Below are positions 1 to 5,502 of a stretch of 5,639 bases of DNA, piece after piece; position 1 is the stretch's first letter, and each line of letters opens with the position of its first letter. The notes beneath the pieces are model-generated. The model ran no database searches. It was not told where the DNA came from and saw nothing but the letters and a program-made list of their open reading frames with translations. Both the position numbers and the translations under genes were made by a program. Origin of the DNA: Burkholderiales bacterium (GTDB lineage Bacteria > Pseudomonadota > Gammaproteobacteria > Burkholderiales > Burkholderiaceae_C); contig JANXTP010000289.1 of assembly GCA_025352345.1 (NCBI GenBank), positions 1-5,639 on the forward strand. The letters are read 5' to 3'.

Positions 1-28
1 CGGTGGTGACGAAGAGCTTGCGGGTCAT
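1..28 (-). CDS. metG: Methionyl-tRNA synthetase, N-terminal 9 codons (partial)
   Basis: Read on the minus strand from the ATG at 28-26, the window edge encodes MTRKLFVTT, which matches the typical start of proteobacterial MetG just before its class I ATP-binding region (usually followed by ALPYANG, which would lie outside the window). MetG charges tRNA-Met with methionine in the cytoplasm. Divergent placement next to apbC/mrp is common in Proteobacteria and supports the call. Only nine residues are visible, so the assignment depends on this short match plus context. Another protein with a similar start is possible but less likely. Confidence 0.78.
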
Positions 29-87
29 GGGAGCACAGGTGAACCAGCCCCGCCGTCATGGCGCACGACAGCTTCGGGCAGCCGGCG

Positions 88-93
88 ATTCTA
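88..93 (-). promoter_or_regulatory. Putative metG promoter -10 box
   Basis: On the minus strand the sequence reads CCTAGAATC. TAGAAT matches five of six positions of the sigma-70 -10 consensus and resembles the CCTACAATC boxes typical of Burkholderiales housekeeping promoters. It would give a leader of roughly 50 bases before the metG ATG at 28. No convincing -35 box is visible 16-18 bases upstream, where a GC-rich inverted repeat (97-113) lies instead. Confidence 0.42.
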
Positions 94-96
94 GGC

Positions 97-113
97 CGCG
101 GGAGGGTCCCGCG
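97..113. repeat. Inverted repeat, 7-bp arms, in the metG/apbC divergent region
   Basis: CGCGGGA (97-103) and TCCCGCG (107-113) are perfect reverse complements separated by GGG. The repeat sits in the divergent intergenic region directly upstream of the putative metG -10 box and covers the spacer and part of the -35 region. It could be an operator or simply a GC-rich coincidence. It has no T-run and lies outside both predicted transcripts, so a terminator is unlikely. Confidence 0.45.
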
Positions 114-147
114 ACCGCGACTGGACCCAGCGCGACAGCCCCTGCGC

Positions 148-153
148 TAGACT
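148..153 (+). promoter_or_regulatory. Putative apbC promoter -10 box
   Basis: GCTAGACTG at about 146-154 contains TAGACT, four of six matches to TATAAT, placed about 60 bases upstream of the apbC ATG. A weak -35-like TGGACC lies at 122-127, but the spacing of 20 bases is too long to be convincing. Position in the divergent gap is the main support. Confidence 0.3.
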
Positions 154-211
154 GCCGCGGCCCCTCGGTGCAAGCCCTCTCGCCGCCGTTCATCCCCTGT
201 CTGGAACCCCC

Positions 212-1303
212 ATGCCCGCCACCGAATCTGCCTTGCTAGAAGCCCTGAAAACGGTGGTCGACCCGAACACGGGCAAGGACTTCGTCAGCACCCGGCAACT
301 GAAGTACCTGCGCATCGAGGACGGCGATGTGGCCTTCGATGTCGAACTGGGCTACCCGGCGAAGAGTCAGCTGCCGATGCTGCGCAAGGCGCTGATCGCC
401 GCCGCCAAGTCGGTGGCCGGCGTCGACAACGTCAGTGCCAACCTGAGCAGCAAGATCATTGCGCATGCAGTGCAGCGCGGTGTGCAGTTGCTGCCGAAGG
501 TGAAGAACATCGTTGCGGTGGCCTCGGGCAAGGGCGGCGTCGGCAAGAGCACCACGGCGGTCAACCTGGCGCTGGCGCTGGCCGCTGAAGGTGCGGCAGT
601 CGGCATCCTCGACGCCGACATCTACGGCCCCAGCCAGCCGATGATGATGGGCCTCGAGGGCAGGCCCGAATCGGCCGACGGCAAATCGATGGAGCCGATG
701 CAGAACTACGGCGTGCAGGTGATGTCGATCGGTTTCCTGGTCGAGGCCGACAGCCCGATGGTCTGGCGCGGTCCGATGGCCACGCAGGCACTCGACCAGT
801 TGCTGCGGCAGACCAACTGGGGCGATCTCGACTACCTGATCGTCGACATGCCGCCCGGCACCGGCGACATCCAGCTGTCGCTGTCGCAGAAGGTGCCGCT
901 GACCGGCGCGGTGATCGTCACCACGCCGCAGGACATTGCGCTGCTCGACGCGAAGAAGGGCATCAAGATGTTCGAGAAAGTCGGCGTGCCCATCCTGGGC
1001 ATCGTCGAGAACATGGCGGTGCACGTCTGCGAAAAATGCGGCCACGTCGAACATATCTTCGGCGCCGACGGCGGCAAGCAACTCGCGGCCGACTACAAGA
1101 TGGACTACCTCGGCGCGCTGCCGCTGAACCTGAGCATCCGCGTGCAGGCCGACAGCGGCCGACCCAGCGTCGTGGCGGACCCCGAGGGTGAGATCGCCGG
1201 CCTGTACAAGGCGATGGCGCGACAGGTGGCGGTGAAGATCGCCCAGCGGGCGAAGGACTTCTCGGCCAAGTTCCCGTCGATCACGATTTCCAAGGACACT
1301 TGA
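212..1303 (+). CDS. apbC: Iron-sulfur cluster carrier ATPase ApbC/Mrp
   Basis: Cytoplasmic P-loop ATPase of the Mrp/NBP35 family, which as a dimer binds an Fe-S cluster and passes it to apo-proteins. The 363 residues match the usual length. An N-terminal MIP18-like (DUF59) domain covers about residues 1-85. The deviant Walker A motif SGKGGVGKST is at 105-114, the switch region DADIYGPS at 134-141, and the Walker-B-like block IVDMPPGTGD at 210-219. The family CxxC that bridges the cluster between subunits is present as C273 and C276. The ATG at 212 is preceded only by a weak GGA (203-205), but the protein start fits homologues from Burkholderiales. It is divergent from metG, and a secreted DUF4399 gene follows after a 39-bp gap. 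Nothing appears truncated. Confidence 0.97.
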   Translation: MPATESALLEALKTVVDPNTGKDFVSTRQLKYLRIEDGDVAFDVELGYPAKSQLPMLRKALIAAAKSVAGVDNVSANLSSKIIAHAVQRGVQLLPKVKNIVAVASGKGGVGKSTTAVNLALALAAEGAAVGILDADIYGPSQPMMMGLEGRPESADGKSMEPMQNYGVQVMSIGFLVEADSPMVWRGPMATQALDQLLRQTNWGDLDYLIVDMPPGTGDIQLSLSQKVPLTGAVIVTTPQDIALLDAKKGIKMFEKVGVPILGIVENMAVHVCEKCGHVEHIFGADGGKQLAADYKMDYLGALPLNLSIRVQADSGRPSVVADPEGEIAGLYKAMARQVAVKIAQRAKDFSAKFPSITISKDT

Positions 1304-1331
1304 AGGCTGTCGTCGTTGACCGACCTTTCTC

Positions 1332-1336
1332 AGGAG
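1332..1336 (+). promoter_or_regulatory. Shine-Dalgarno deciding the DUF4399 gene start
   Basis: AGGAG lies six bases before the ATG at 1343. This fixes the start there rather than at the in-frame TTG at 1316, which has no such signal and would put nine residues in front of a clean signal peptide. Confidence 0.8.
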
Positions 1337-1342
1337 CACCCC

Positions 1343-1765
1343 ATGATCAAGCACACCCTGTGGACCGCCGCCCTGGTGATGGCATTCACCAGCAACGCCC
1401 ACGCCGCGGGTGGCAACCAGCCACCGGCCGCTGCGCAAGGCGTCTACATCGTTTCGCCGGCTGATGGCAGCGCCGTCAGCAGCCCGTTCAAGGTGCAGTT
1501 CGGCGTCAAGGGCATGACGGTCAGCCCGGCCGGCACCGTCGCCGAGGGCAGCGGGCATTACCACCTGCTGATCAACGCCGGCGTGATCCCGAAGGGCGAT
1601 GTGATTCCGGCCGACGCGCAGCACCTGCACTTCGGCAAGGGCCAGACCGAAACCGAGCTGAGGCTCGACCCTGGCACCTACAAGCTGACGGTGCTGTTCG
1701 CCGACGGCCTGCACAAGTCGTACGGCACTGACATGAGTGCCAGCATCAGCGTCACCGTCAAGTAA
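1343..1765 (+). CDS. Secreted DUF4399 domain protein
   Basis: Small exported protein of 140 residues and unknown function. Residues 1-22 form a classical Sec signal peptide: MIKH, a hydrophobic core, then AHA-A with likely cleavage after AHA (residue 21). The mature part is a single DUF4399 domain, recognised from the blocks GHYHLLI (71-77), QHLHFGKGQTE (93-103) and LFADGLH (118-124). The DPGTYKLTV stretch (109-117) and alternating hydrophobics suggest an all-beta, Ig-like fold. Histidines H72, H74, H94, H96 and H124 cluster in the conserved blocks, which makes metal binding a reasonable but untested inference. It lies between apbC and the C13 peptidase with 39-bp gaps on both sides, so co-transcription is likely. 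Periplasmic location is predicted; no partner is known. Confidence 0.88.
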   Translation: MIKHTLWTAALVMAFTSNAHAAGGNQPPAAAQGVYIVSPADGSAVSSPFKVQFGVKGMTVSPAGTVAEGSGHYHLLINAGVIPKGDVIPADAQHLHFGKGQTETELRLDPGTYKLTVLFADGLHKSYGTDMSASISVTVK

Positions 1766-1789
1766 AGGCGTGCGGCGACCGCGACCCAC

Positions 1790-1805
1790 TGCGGCGCATT
1801 CCGCA
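1790..1805 (+). repeat. Small hairpin abutting the C13 peptidase start codon
   Basis: TGCGG (1790-1794) and CCGCA (1801-1805) can pair as a 5-bp stem with a 6-base loop. The second arm ends on the A of the ATG at 1805. No Shine-Dalgarno is visible in this leader, so the hairpin occupies the place where one would be expected. It is short and could be chance in GC-rich DNA. Confidence 0.35.
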
Positions 1806-3268
1806 TGAGCCTCGGGCCCTGGTTGCGCGAAGGCGCACGCACGCTGTGCTTCCGACCACCGCGCACCGCCGAGCTGCAGGCCGGCCCGGCCACGGTGGCG
1901 ATGCTGCTGGCGCTGATGTTGGGCATCGTCATCGGCGTGCAGCGCTTGGCGATCGACGGGTCGGCCAGGTTCGAGCTCCCCGCGATTCAGAGCGGCTGGC
2001 TGACCACGCTGCTGGCGCTGGGCGCCTGCTGGATCGTCGTGCGCAGCCGAGATGCGACCGGCCTGTCGCTGGATCGCCCGCCCATCGCCACGCTGTTCGC
2101 GCTTCTGCTTGCGCAGCAGCTGCTGTTGTCGGCGCTGCTGGGTGTGGTGGAGGTCGCTGCGGTGTCCGGGCTGCCGATGCCAGCGTTCGTCGACATCGAT
2201 GCGTTGCTCGACCCACTGTGGATGGTCTCGCTGCTGTGGTTCGCGCTGGCGGCGCTGGTGCTGCTGTGGCGCGAGGCACCACGTCGCCTTTCGGTGCGCG
2301 CGGCCCTTGTTGCTTATGCGGTGCTCAGCGCCACCCTGCCCACGGCCGCACCGGAGGCGCCTTTCTGGCTCGACCCCGCGGAATCGGCAACCGAGCCGGT
2401 CGCCGATGCATCCGCACAGACCGAAGAAAGCCGCCGTGATGGCGCGAATGCCGAAGATGGCGGCGGGCCCGCGCCGCTGGCGCTGAGCCAGGAGATGATC
2501 GAAGCACAAGCGCGCACCCTGCCCGCCGCACTCGACGGGCTGGCGCCTGGTCGCCCCGGTGTCGTCGATCTGTACGCCATCACCTTCGCGCCGTATGCCG
2601 ATGAAGACGTGTTCAGCCACGAGGCGACGCTGGTGACCGAGCTGATGCGCAGCCGATTCGACGCGCCGCAGCGGGTGGTGCACCTGCAGAACCATGCGCG
2701 CAGCGTCGCCGAGTTGCCCTGGGCCACGCCGCTGAACCTGCACCGCACGATCCAGCGAATGGCGACGCTGATGAACCGCGACGAGGACATCCTGTTCATT
2801 CACCTGACCTCGCACGGCGCGCGCGATGGCCAGCTTGCGGCCGAGTTCGATCCGCTGGTGGTTGATTCGGTCACGCCGAAACAACTCAGCGCCTGGCTGG
2901 ACGAAGCCGGTGTGCGCTACCGCGTGATCTCGATCTCGGCCTGCTTCTCGGGCTCGTGGGTCGCGCCGCTGTCCGGCCCGGGCACACTGGTGATGACGGC
3001 CGCCGACGCCGACCACACGTCCTACGGCTGCGGAAGCCTGTCGCCACTGACCTTCTTCGGCCGCGCGATGTACGACGAGCAACTGCGCCACACCCATTCG
3101 TTCGAGGATGCGTTTGCCGCGGTGCGACCGGTGATCGCCCAGCGCGAAAAAGAGGCTGGCAAGACCGATGGCTACTCGAACCCGCAGATCGCCGTGGGCG
3201 CAGCCATCCGCGGCCCGCTGCTGAGCCTGCAGCAGCGGCTCGATGCAATGCCGCCAGCGCCGCGCTGA
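1805..3268 (+). CDS. Membrane-anchored C13-family (legumain-like) cysteine peptidase
   Basis: Predicted peptidase of family C13, clan CD (relatives: legumain, GPI8), 487 residues. The N-terminal half carries about five membrane helices, near residues 29-46, 63-80, 94-118, 138-155 and 163-180. An acidic, low-complexity linker spans about 181-225, and the peptidase domain covers about 250-470. The catalytic pair is visible in the expected contexts: H337 in LTSHG after a hydrophobic strand, and C380 in ISACFSGSW after another. Their 43-residue spacing is close to that in legumain. Basic residues at the N-terminus, in the loop at 80-92 and in the loop at 156-165, with acidic loops between, predict an odd number of passes and a periplasmic catalytic domain. 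The ATG at 1805 has no clear Shine-Dalgarno. It follows the DUF4399 gene by 39 bp. Substrate is unknown; peptidase versus transpeptidase activity cannot be decided from sequence. Confidence 0.88.
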   Translation: MSLGPWLREGARTLCFRPPRTAELQAGPATVAMLLALMLGIVIGVQRLAIDGSARFELPAIQSGWLTTLLALGACWIVVRSRDATGLSLDRPPIATLFALLLAQQLLLSALLGVVEVAAVSGLPMPAFVDIDALLDPLWMVSLLWFALAALVLLWREAPRRLSVRAALVAYAVLSATLPTAAPEAPFWLDPAESATEPVADASAQTEESRRDGANAEDGGGPAPLALSQEMIEAQARTLPAALDGLAPGRPGVVDLYAITFAPYADEDVFSHEATLVTELMRSRFDAPQRVVHLQNHARSVAELPWATPLNLHRTIQRMATLMNRDEDILFIHLTSHGARDGQLAAEFDPLVVDSVTPKQLSAWLDEAGVRYRVISISACFSGSWVAPLSGPGTLVMTAADADHTSYGCGSLSPLTFFGRAMYDEQLRHTHSFEDAFAAVRPVIAQREKEAGKTDGYSNPQIAVGAAIRGPLLSLQQRLDAMPPAPR

Positions 3269-3304
3269 CCTGCCGACGCCCCGCCCGGTAAGGCGCGCGG
3301 CGCT
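3256..3304. repeat. Perfect 10-bp inverted repeat between the C13 peptidase gene and dcd
   Basis: AGCGCCGCGC (3256-3265) is the exact reverse complement of GCGCGGCGCT (3295-3304). The left arm lies in the last codons of the peptidase gene, its stop TGA (3266-3268) follows at once, and the right arm ends three bases before the dcd -10 box. An additional CGCC/GGCG pairing (3277-3280 with 3292-3295) is possible inside the 29-base loop. There is no T-run after the right arm, so intrinsic termination is doubtful; a terminator without U-tract, a regulatory site or chance are all open. Confidence 0.5.
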
Positions 3305-3307
3305 TCC

Positions 3308-3313
3308 TACAAT
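3308..3313 (+). promoter_or_regulatory. Putative dcd promoter -10 box
   Basis: The sequence CCTACAATC contains TACAAT, five of six matches to TATAAT, in a form frequent upstream of Burkholderiales housekeeping genes. It lies about 60 bases before the dcd ATG. The -35 region around 3285-3290 (CCGGTA) is a poor match. This suggests that dcd, and perhaps the metallopeptidase after it, has its own promoter. Confidence 0.55.
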
Positions 3314-3372
3314 CGAATCGCCGCCGGCACGGCGAACCTCAACCCTTCACAGGCACCGCGACGGTGTGACGC

Positions 3373-3942
3373 ATGAGCATCAAGAGCGACAAGTGGATCC
3401 GCCGGATGGCCGAGACGACCGGGATGATCGAGCCCTTCGAGCCGGGGCAGGTGCGGCATGCCGCCGACGGCCAGAAGATCGTCAGCTACGGCACCAGCAG
3501 CTACGGCTACGACATCCGCTGCGCGCCCGAATTCAAGGTGTTCACGAACATCTACAGCACCGTGGTCGATCCGAAGAACTTCGACGAGAAGAGCTTTGTC
3601 GACATCAACGCCGACGTGTGCGTGATCCCGCCCAACAGCTTCGCGCTGGCGCGCACGCTCGAGTACTTCCGCATCCCGCGCAATGTGCTCACCATCTGCC
3701 TGGGCAAGAGCACCTATGCACGCTGCGGGATCATCGTCAACGTGACGCCGTTCGAGCCCGAGTGGGAGGGCTATGTCACGCTGGAGTTCAGCAACACCAC
3801 GCCGCTGCCGGCCAAGATCTACGCGGGCGAGGGCTGTGCGCAGGTGCTGTTCTTCGAGAGCGACGAGGTCTGTGAAACCAGCTACAAAGACCGCGGCGGC
3901 AAGTACCAGGGCCAAAAAGGCGTGACACTGCCGAAGACCTGA
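3373..3942 (+). CDS. dcd: dCTP deaminase
   Basis: Deaminates dCTP to dUTP and ammonia in the cytoplasm. dUTPase then yields dUMP for thymidylate synthesis. The 189 residues and the start MSIKSDKWIRRMA fit the usual full-length homotrimeric enzyme of Proteobacteria. Family blocks visible in order are SYGTSSYGYDIRC (38-50), GKSTYAR (111-117) and EGYVTLEFSN (132-141). The catalytic glutamate corresponds to E138, with S113 and R117 matching the conserved active-site serine and arginine of E. coli Dcd. The ATG at 3373 has only a weak GGTG (3363-3366) upstream; agreement with family N-termini decides the start. A good -10 box precedes it, and a metallopeptidase gene follows after 37 bp. No sign of the bifunctional dCTP deaminase/dUTPase variant was noted. 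Confidence 0.97.
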   Translation: MSIKSDKWIRRMAETTGMIEPFEPGQVRHAADGQKIVSYGTSSYGYDIRCAPEFKVFTNIYSTVVDPKNFDEKSFVDINADVCVIPPNSFALARTLEYFRIPRNVLTICLGKSTYARCGIIVNVTPFEPEWEGYVTLEFSNTTPLPAKIYAGEGCAQVLFFESDEVCETSYKDRGGKYQGQKGVTLPKT

Positions 3943-3967
3943 GCCGCGGGTTCTGGCCGCACATTCC

Positions 3968-3973
3968 GGAGGT
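3968..3973 (+). promoter_or_regulatory. Strong Shine-Dalgarno of the metallopeptidase gene
   Basis: GGAGGT lies six bases before the ATG at 3980 and is the strongest ribosome binding site in the window. It supports this start and efficient translation, possibly from a transcript shared with dcd. Confidence 0.8.
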
Positions 3974-3979
3974 GTCGCA

Positions 3980-4864
3980 ATGAAATGGGAAGGCAACCGA
4001 GAGAGTGACAACGTCGAGGACGCGCGCTCTGGTGGCGGGGGCGGTGGTGGCTTCAACCTCGGCGGCGGGCGCAATATCGGCATCGGCTCCATCGTGGTGG
4101 CGCTGCTCGGCGGCTGGATCTTCGGTATCAACCCGCTGACCATCCTGGGTGTGATCGATGGCGGATCGGGTGGTCTGGCGCCGCAGGTGCAGCAGGCGCC
4201 TGCGGCCAAACCACCCGCCAACGACAAGCAGGCCGCCTTCGTTTCCACCGTGCTGGCCGACACCGAAGACGTGTGGAAGGCCCAGTTCACGCAGGCCGGC
4301 TCGGTCTACGAGGAGTCGAAGCTGCGCCTGTTCCGCGGCCGCGAGCCGACCGCCTGCGGGCAGGGCGACGCCGCGATGGGCCCGTTCTACTGCCCCGGCG
4401 ACCGCAAGGTCTACATCGACCTGGCTTTCTTCGACACGCTCTCACAGCGCCTGGGCTCGCCCGGCGATTTCGCGCAGGCCTATGTGATCGCCCACGAGGT
4501 CGGCCACCATGTGCAGAACCTGCTCGGCATCACCGACAAGGTCGATGCGATGCGTGGGCGCGTCAGCGAGGTGGAGCAGAACGCGCTGAGCGTGCGCGTC
4601 GAGTTGCAGGCCGACTGCTTCGCCGGCGTGTGGGCGCACGATTCGCAGAAGAGCAAGGGCTGGCTGGACAACGGCGACATCGAAGAGGCGCTGAACGCCG
4701 CCAGCCACATCGGCGACGACACCCTGCAGCGCCAGTCACGCGGCACCGTGGTGCCCGAGAGCTTCACCCACGGCACCAGCGCTCAGCGTGTGAAATGGTT
4801 TCAGCGCGGGCTGCAGGGCGGCAGCCTGCAGCAGTGCAATACCTTCGACAAGAAGCCGTTGTAG
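3980..4864 (+). CDS. YpfJ-type neutral zinc metallopeptidase, membrane-anchored
   Basis: Putative zinc metallopeptidase of the YpfJ/KPN_02809 family (zinc_peptidase, PF04228), 294 residues, close to the family's usual length. The N-terminus MKWEGNRESDNVEDARSG is characteristic of the family. A run of seven glycines (18-24) leads into a single membrane helix at about 33-58, then a Pro/Ala/Gln linker (66-81). The zincin motif HEVGHH is at 172-177, with H172 and H176 as zinc ligands and E173 as catalytic base. E208 in the conserved ELQADCFAG (208-216) is a candidate third ligand. The peptidase domain probably faces the periplasm, but topology is not certain. C126 and C138 could form a disulfide there. 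Substrates are unknown. It follows dcd by 37 bp and converges with the minus-strand lipoprotein gene. The symbol ypfJ is used for the E. coli relative; orthology was not tested. Confidence 0.93.
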   Translation: MKWEGNRESDNVEDARSGGGGGGGFNLGGGRNIGIGSIVVALLGGWIFGINPLTILGVIDGGSGGLAPQVQQAPAAKPPANDKQAAFVSTVLADTEDVWKAQFTQAGSVYEESKLRLFRGREPTACGQGDAAMGPFYCPGDRKVYIDLAFFDTLSQRLGSPGDFAQAYVIAHEVGHHVQNLLGITDKVDAMRGRVSEVEQNALSVRVELQADCFAGVWAHDSQKSKGWLDNGDIEEALNAASHIGDDTLQRQSRGTVVPESFTHGTSAQRVKWFQRGLQGGSLQQCNTFDKKPL

Positions 4865-4995
4865 GGACGGGCGGAGCGGGCTTCGACTCCATTGGTACGG
4901 GCTGGCAGCATCGGCGGCGCGTACTGCCTTGAAAACAACTCGCACGGACCAAGCGTCCGGCATGTTTGCCTCCTGGCGTGTGACTCGCCCCTCGG
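4865..4995. other. Convergent intergenic gap without a recognisable terminator
   Basis: This 131-bp gap separates the 3' ends of the metallopeptidase (plus) and lipoprotein (minus) genes, where a bidirectional terminator would be expected. Only weak stems are visible: CGGAC/GTCCG at 4945-4959 and GTACG/CGTAC around 4896-4923. Neither is followed by a T-run on either strand. Termination may be Rho-dependent. Confidence 0.5.
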
Positions 4996-5442
4996 TCAGG
5001 GCTTGCTTTGCAACCTGTCGATCGTGTCCAAGAGTTCTGCCATGGTGGCCTTGCAGTAGGCTGCCTTCGGCGGGTCGGCGCGCAGTGCCTCAAGCGAACG
5101 GTCAATCGCCTTGTCAAGCTGATGCCAGTCGACAGCGGCCCGCGCCTTGAGGCCTGCCTCGGCCGAGTCCCATGCGATCTCCAGGTCCTTGATGCGGGCC
5201 TTGGCACCTGGGAGGTCGCCTTTGTTGACGATGCCGGAAACGTCGGCCGCAATGGTGCGAAAGGGAGTGAGGTCCCCCAGGCGCGATGTGGTGGCGGCGG
5301 CCGTACCGGCTGGCTGCTGTGCCGTTGCTGCTGGGGCGTTTGTCGTTTGTTCGGGCGACTTCGAGCAGCCTGTGGCGATGACCAGCAGCAGCGCCGTCGC
5401 CGCGCACGCAGCAGACCGAGTGAGCAAGTTGTGAGTGTTCAC
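4996..5442 (-). CDS. Putative small lipoprotein of unknown function
   Basis: Unrecognised 148-residue protein. A basic start (MNTHNLLTR) is followed by a hydrophobic stretch (about residues 11-23) and a lipobox-like IATGC, with C26 as the predicted lipidated cysteine. Next comes an Ala/Thr/Gln/Pro linker (about 27-52), then a probably all-helical domain (55-148) with a single tryptophan in each of two segments (W91, W105) and a lone C130. The pattern GDLPGAK...LEIAWD with DWHQLDKAID recalls periplasmic helical-bundle proteins, but I cannot name a family. The GTG start at 5442 is chosen because AGGAAG (5447-5452) sits just upstream. An ATG at 5484 lacks a Shine-Dalgarno, and one at 5592 would overlap the upstream gene. 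The start of the signal fits the GTG well. The gene lies 53 bp downstream of a membrane-protein gene on the same strand, so an operon is likely. Confidence 0.72.
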   Translation of the reverse strand: MNTHNLLTRSAACAATALLLVIATGCSKSPEQTTNAPAATAQQPAGTAAATTSRLGDLTPFRTIAADVSGIVNKGDLPGAKARIKDLEIAWDSAEAGLKARAAVDWHQLDKAIDRSLEALRADPPKAAYCKATMAELLDTIDRLQSKP

Positions 5443-5446
5443 GGGG

Positions 5447-5452
5447 CTTCCT
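5447..5452 (-). promoter_or_regulatory. Shine-Dalgarno deciding the GTG start of the lipoprotein gene
   Basis: On the minus strand AGGAAG is followed by CCCC and then GTG (5442-5440). No comparable signal precedes the longer in-frame ATG candidates at 5484 and 5592. Confidence 0.65.
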
Positions 5453-5484
5453 GGAACGGTAGAGGGTTGAGAGGTAGAGCGCAT

Positions 5485-5502
5485 CGATTGGTTGTTCAAT
5501 CG
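5485..5502. repeat. Inverted repeat across the end of the upstream membrane-protein gene
   Basis: CGATTG (5485-5490) and CAATCG (5497-5502) are perfect reverse complements with a 6-base spacer. The repeat overlaps the stop codon of the right-edge gene (5498-5496) and lies 43 bases before the lipoprotein GTG. It is AT-richer than its surroundings. It could be an operator or a weak processing/attenuation hairpin; there is no T-run to support a terminator. Confidence 0.45.

Noticed and set aside
3..239. A 78-codon open frame on the plus strand in the metG/apbC gap
   Set aside because: It runs over the start of metG and the divergent promoter region into apbC, and its Pro/Arg/Ala-rich translation looks like noise.
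1316..1342. TTG start nine codons upstream for the DUF4399 protein
   Set aside because: The ATG at 1343 has AGGAG six bases upstream and gives a normal signal peptide.
236..3097. A 953-codon open frame on the minus strand, antisense to three genes
   Set aside because: It mirrors apbC, the DUF4399 gene and the C13 peptidase gene, all of which have clear family motifs on the plus strand. Its translation is Arg/His/Gln-rich with no recognisable domain. Long antisense frames are common in high-GC coding DNA.
3307..4290. A 327-codon open frame on the minus strand opposite dcd and the metallopeptidase
   Set aside because: It is opposite two well-supported genes, and its low-complexity proline stretch is just the reverse of the metallopeptidase glycine codons.
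4945..4959. CGGAC-CAAGC-GTCCG hairpin as terminator of the metallopeptidase gene
   Set aside because: The stem is only 5 bp, lies 80 bases after the stop and has no T-run after it.
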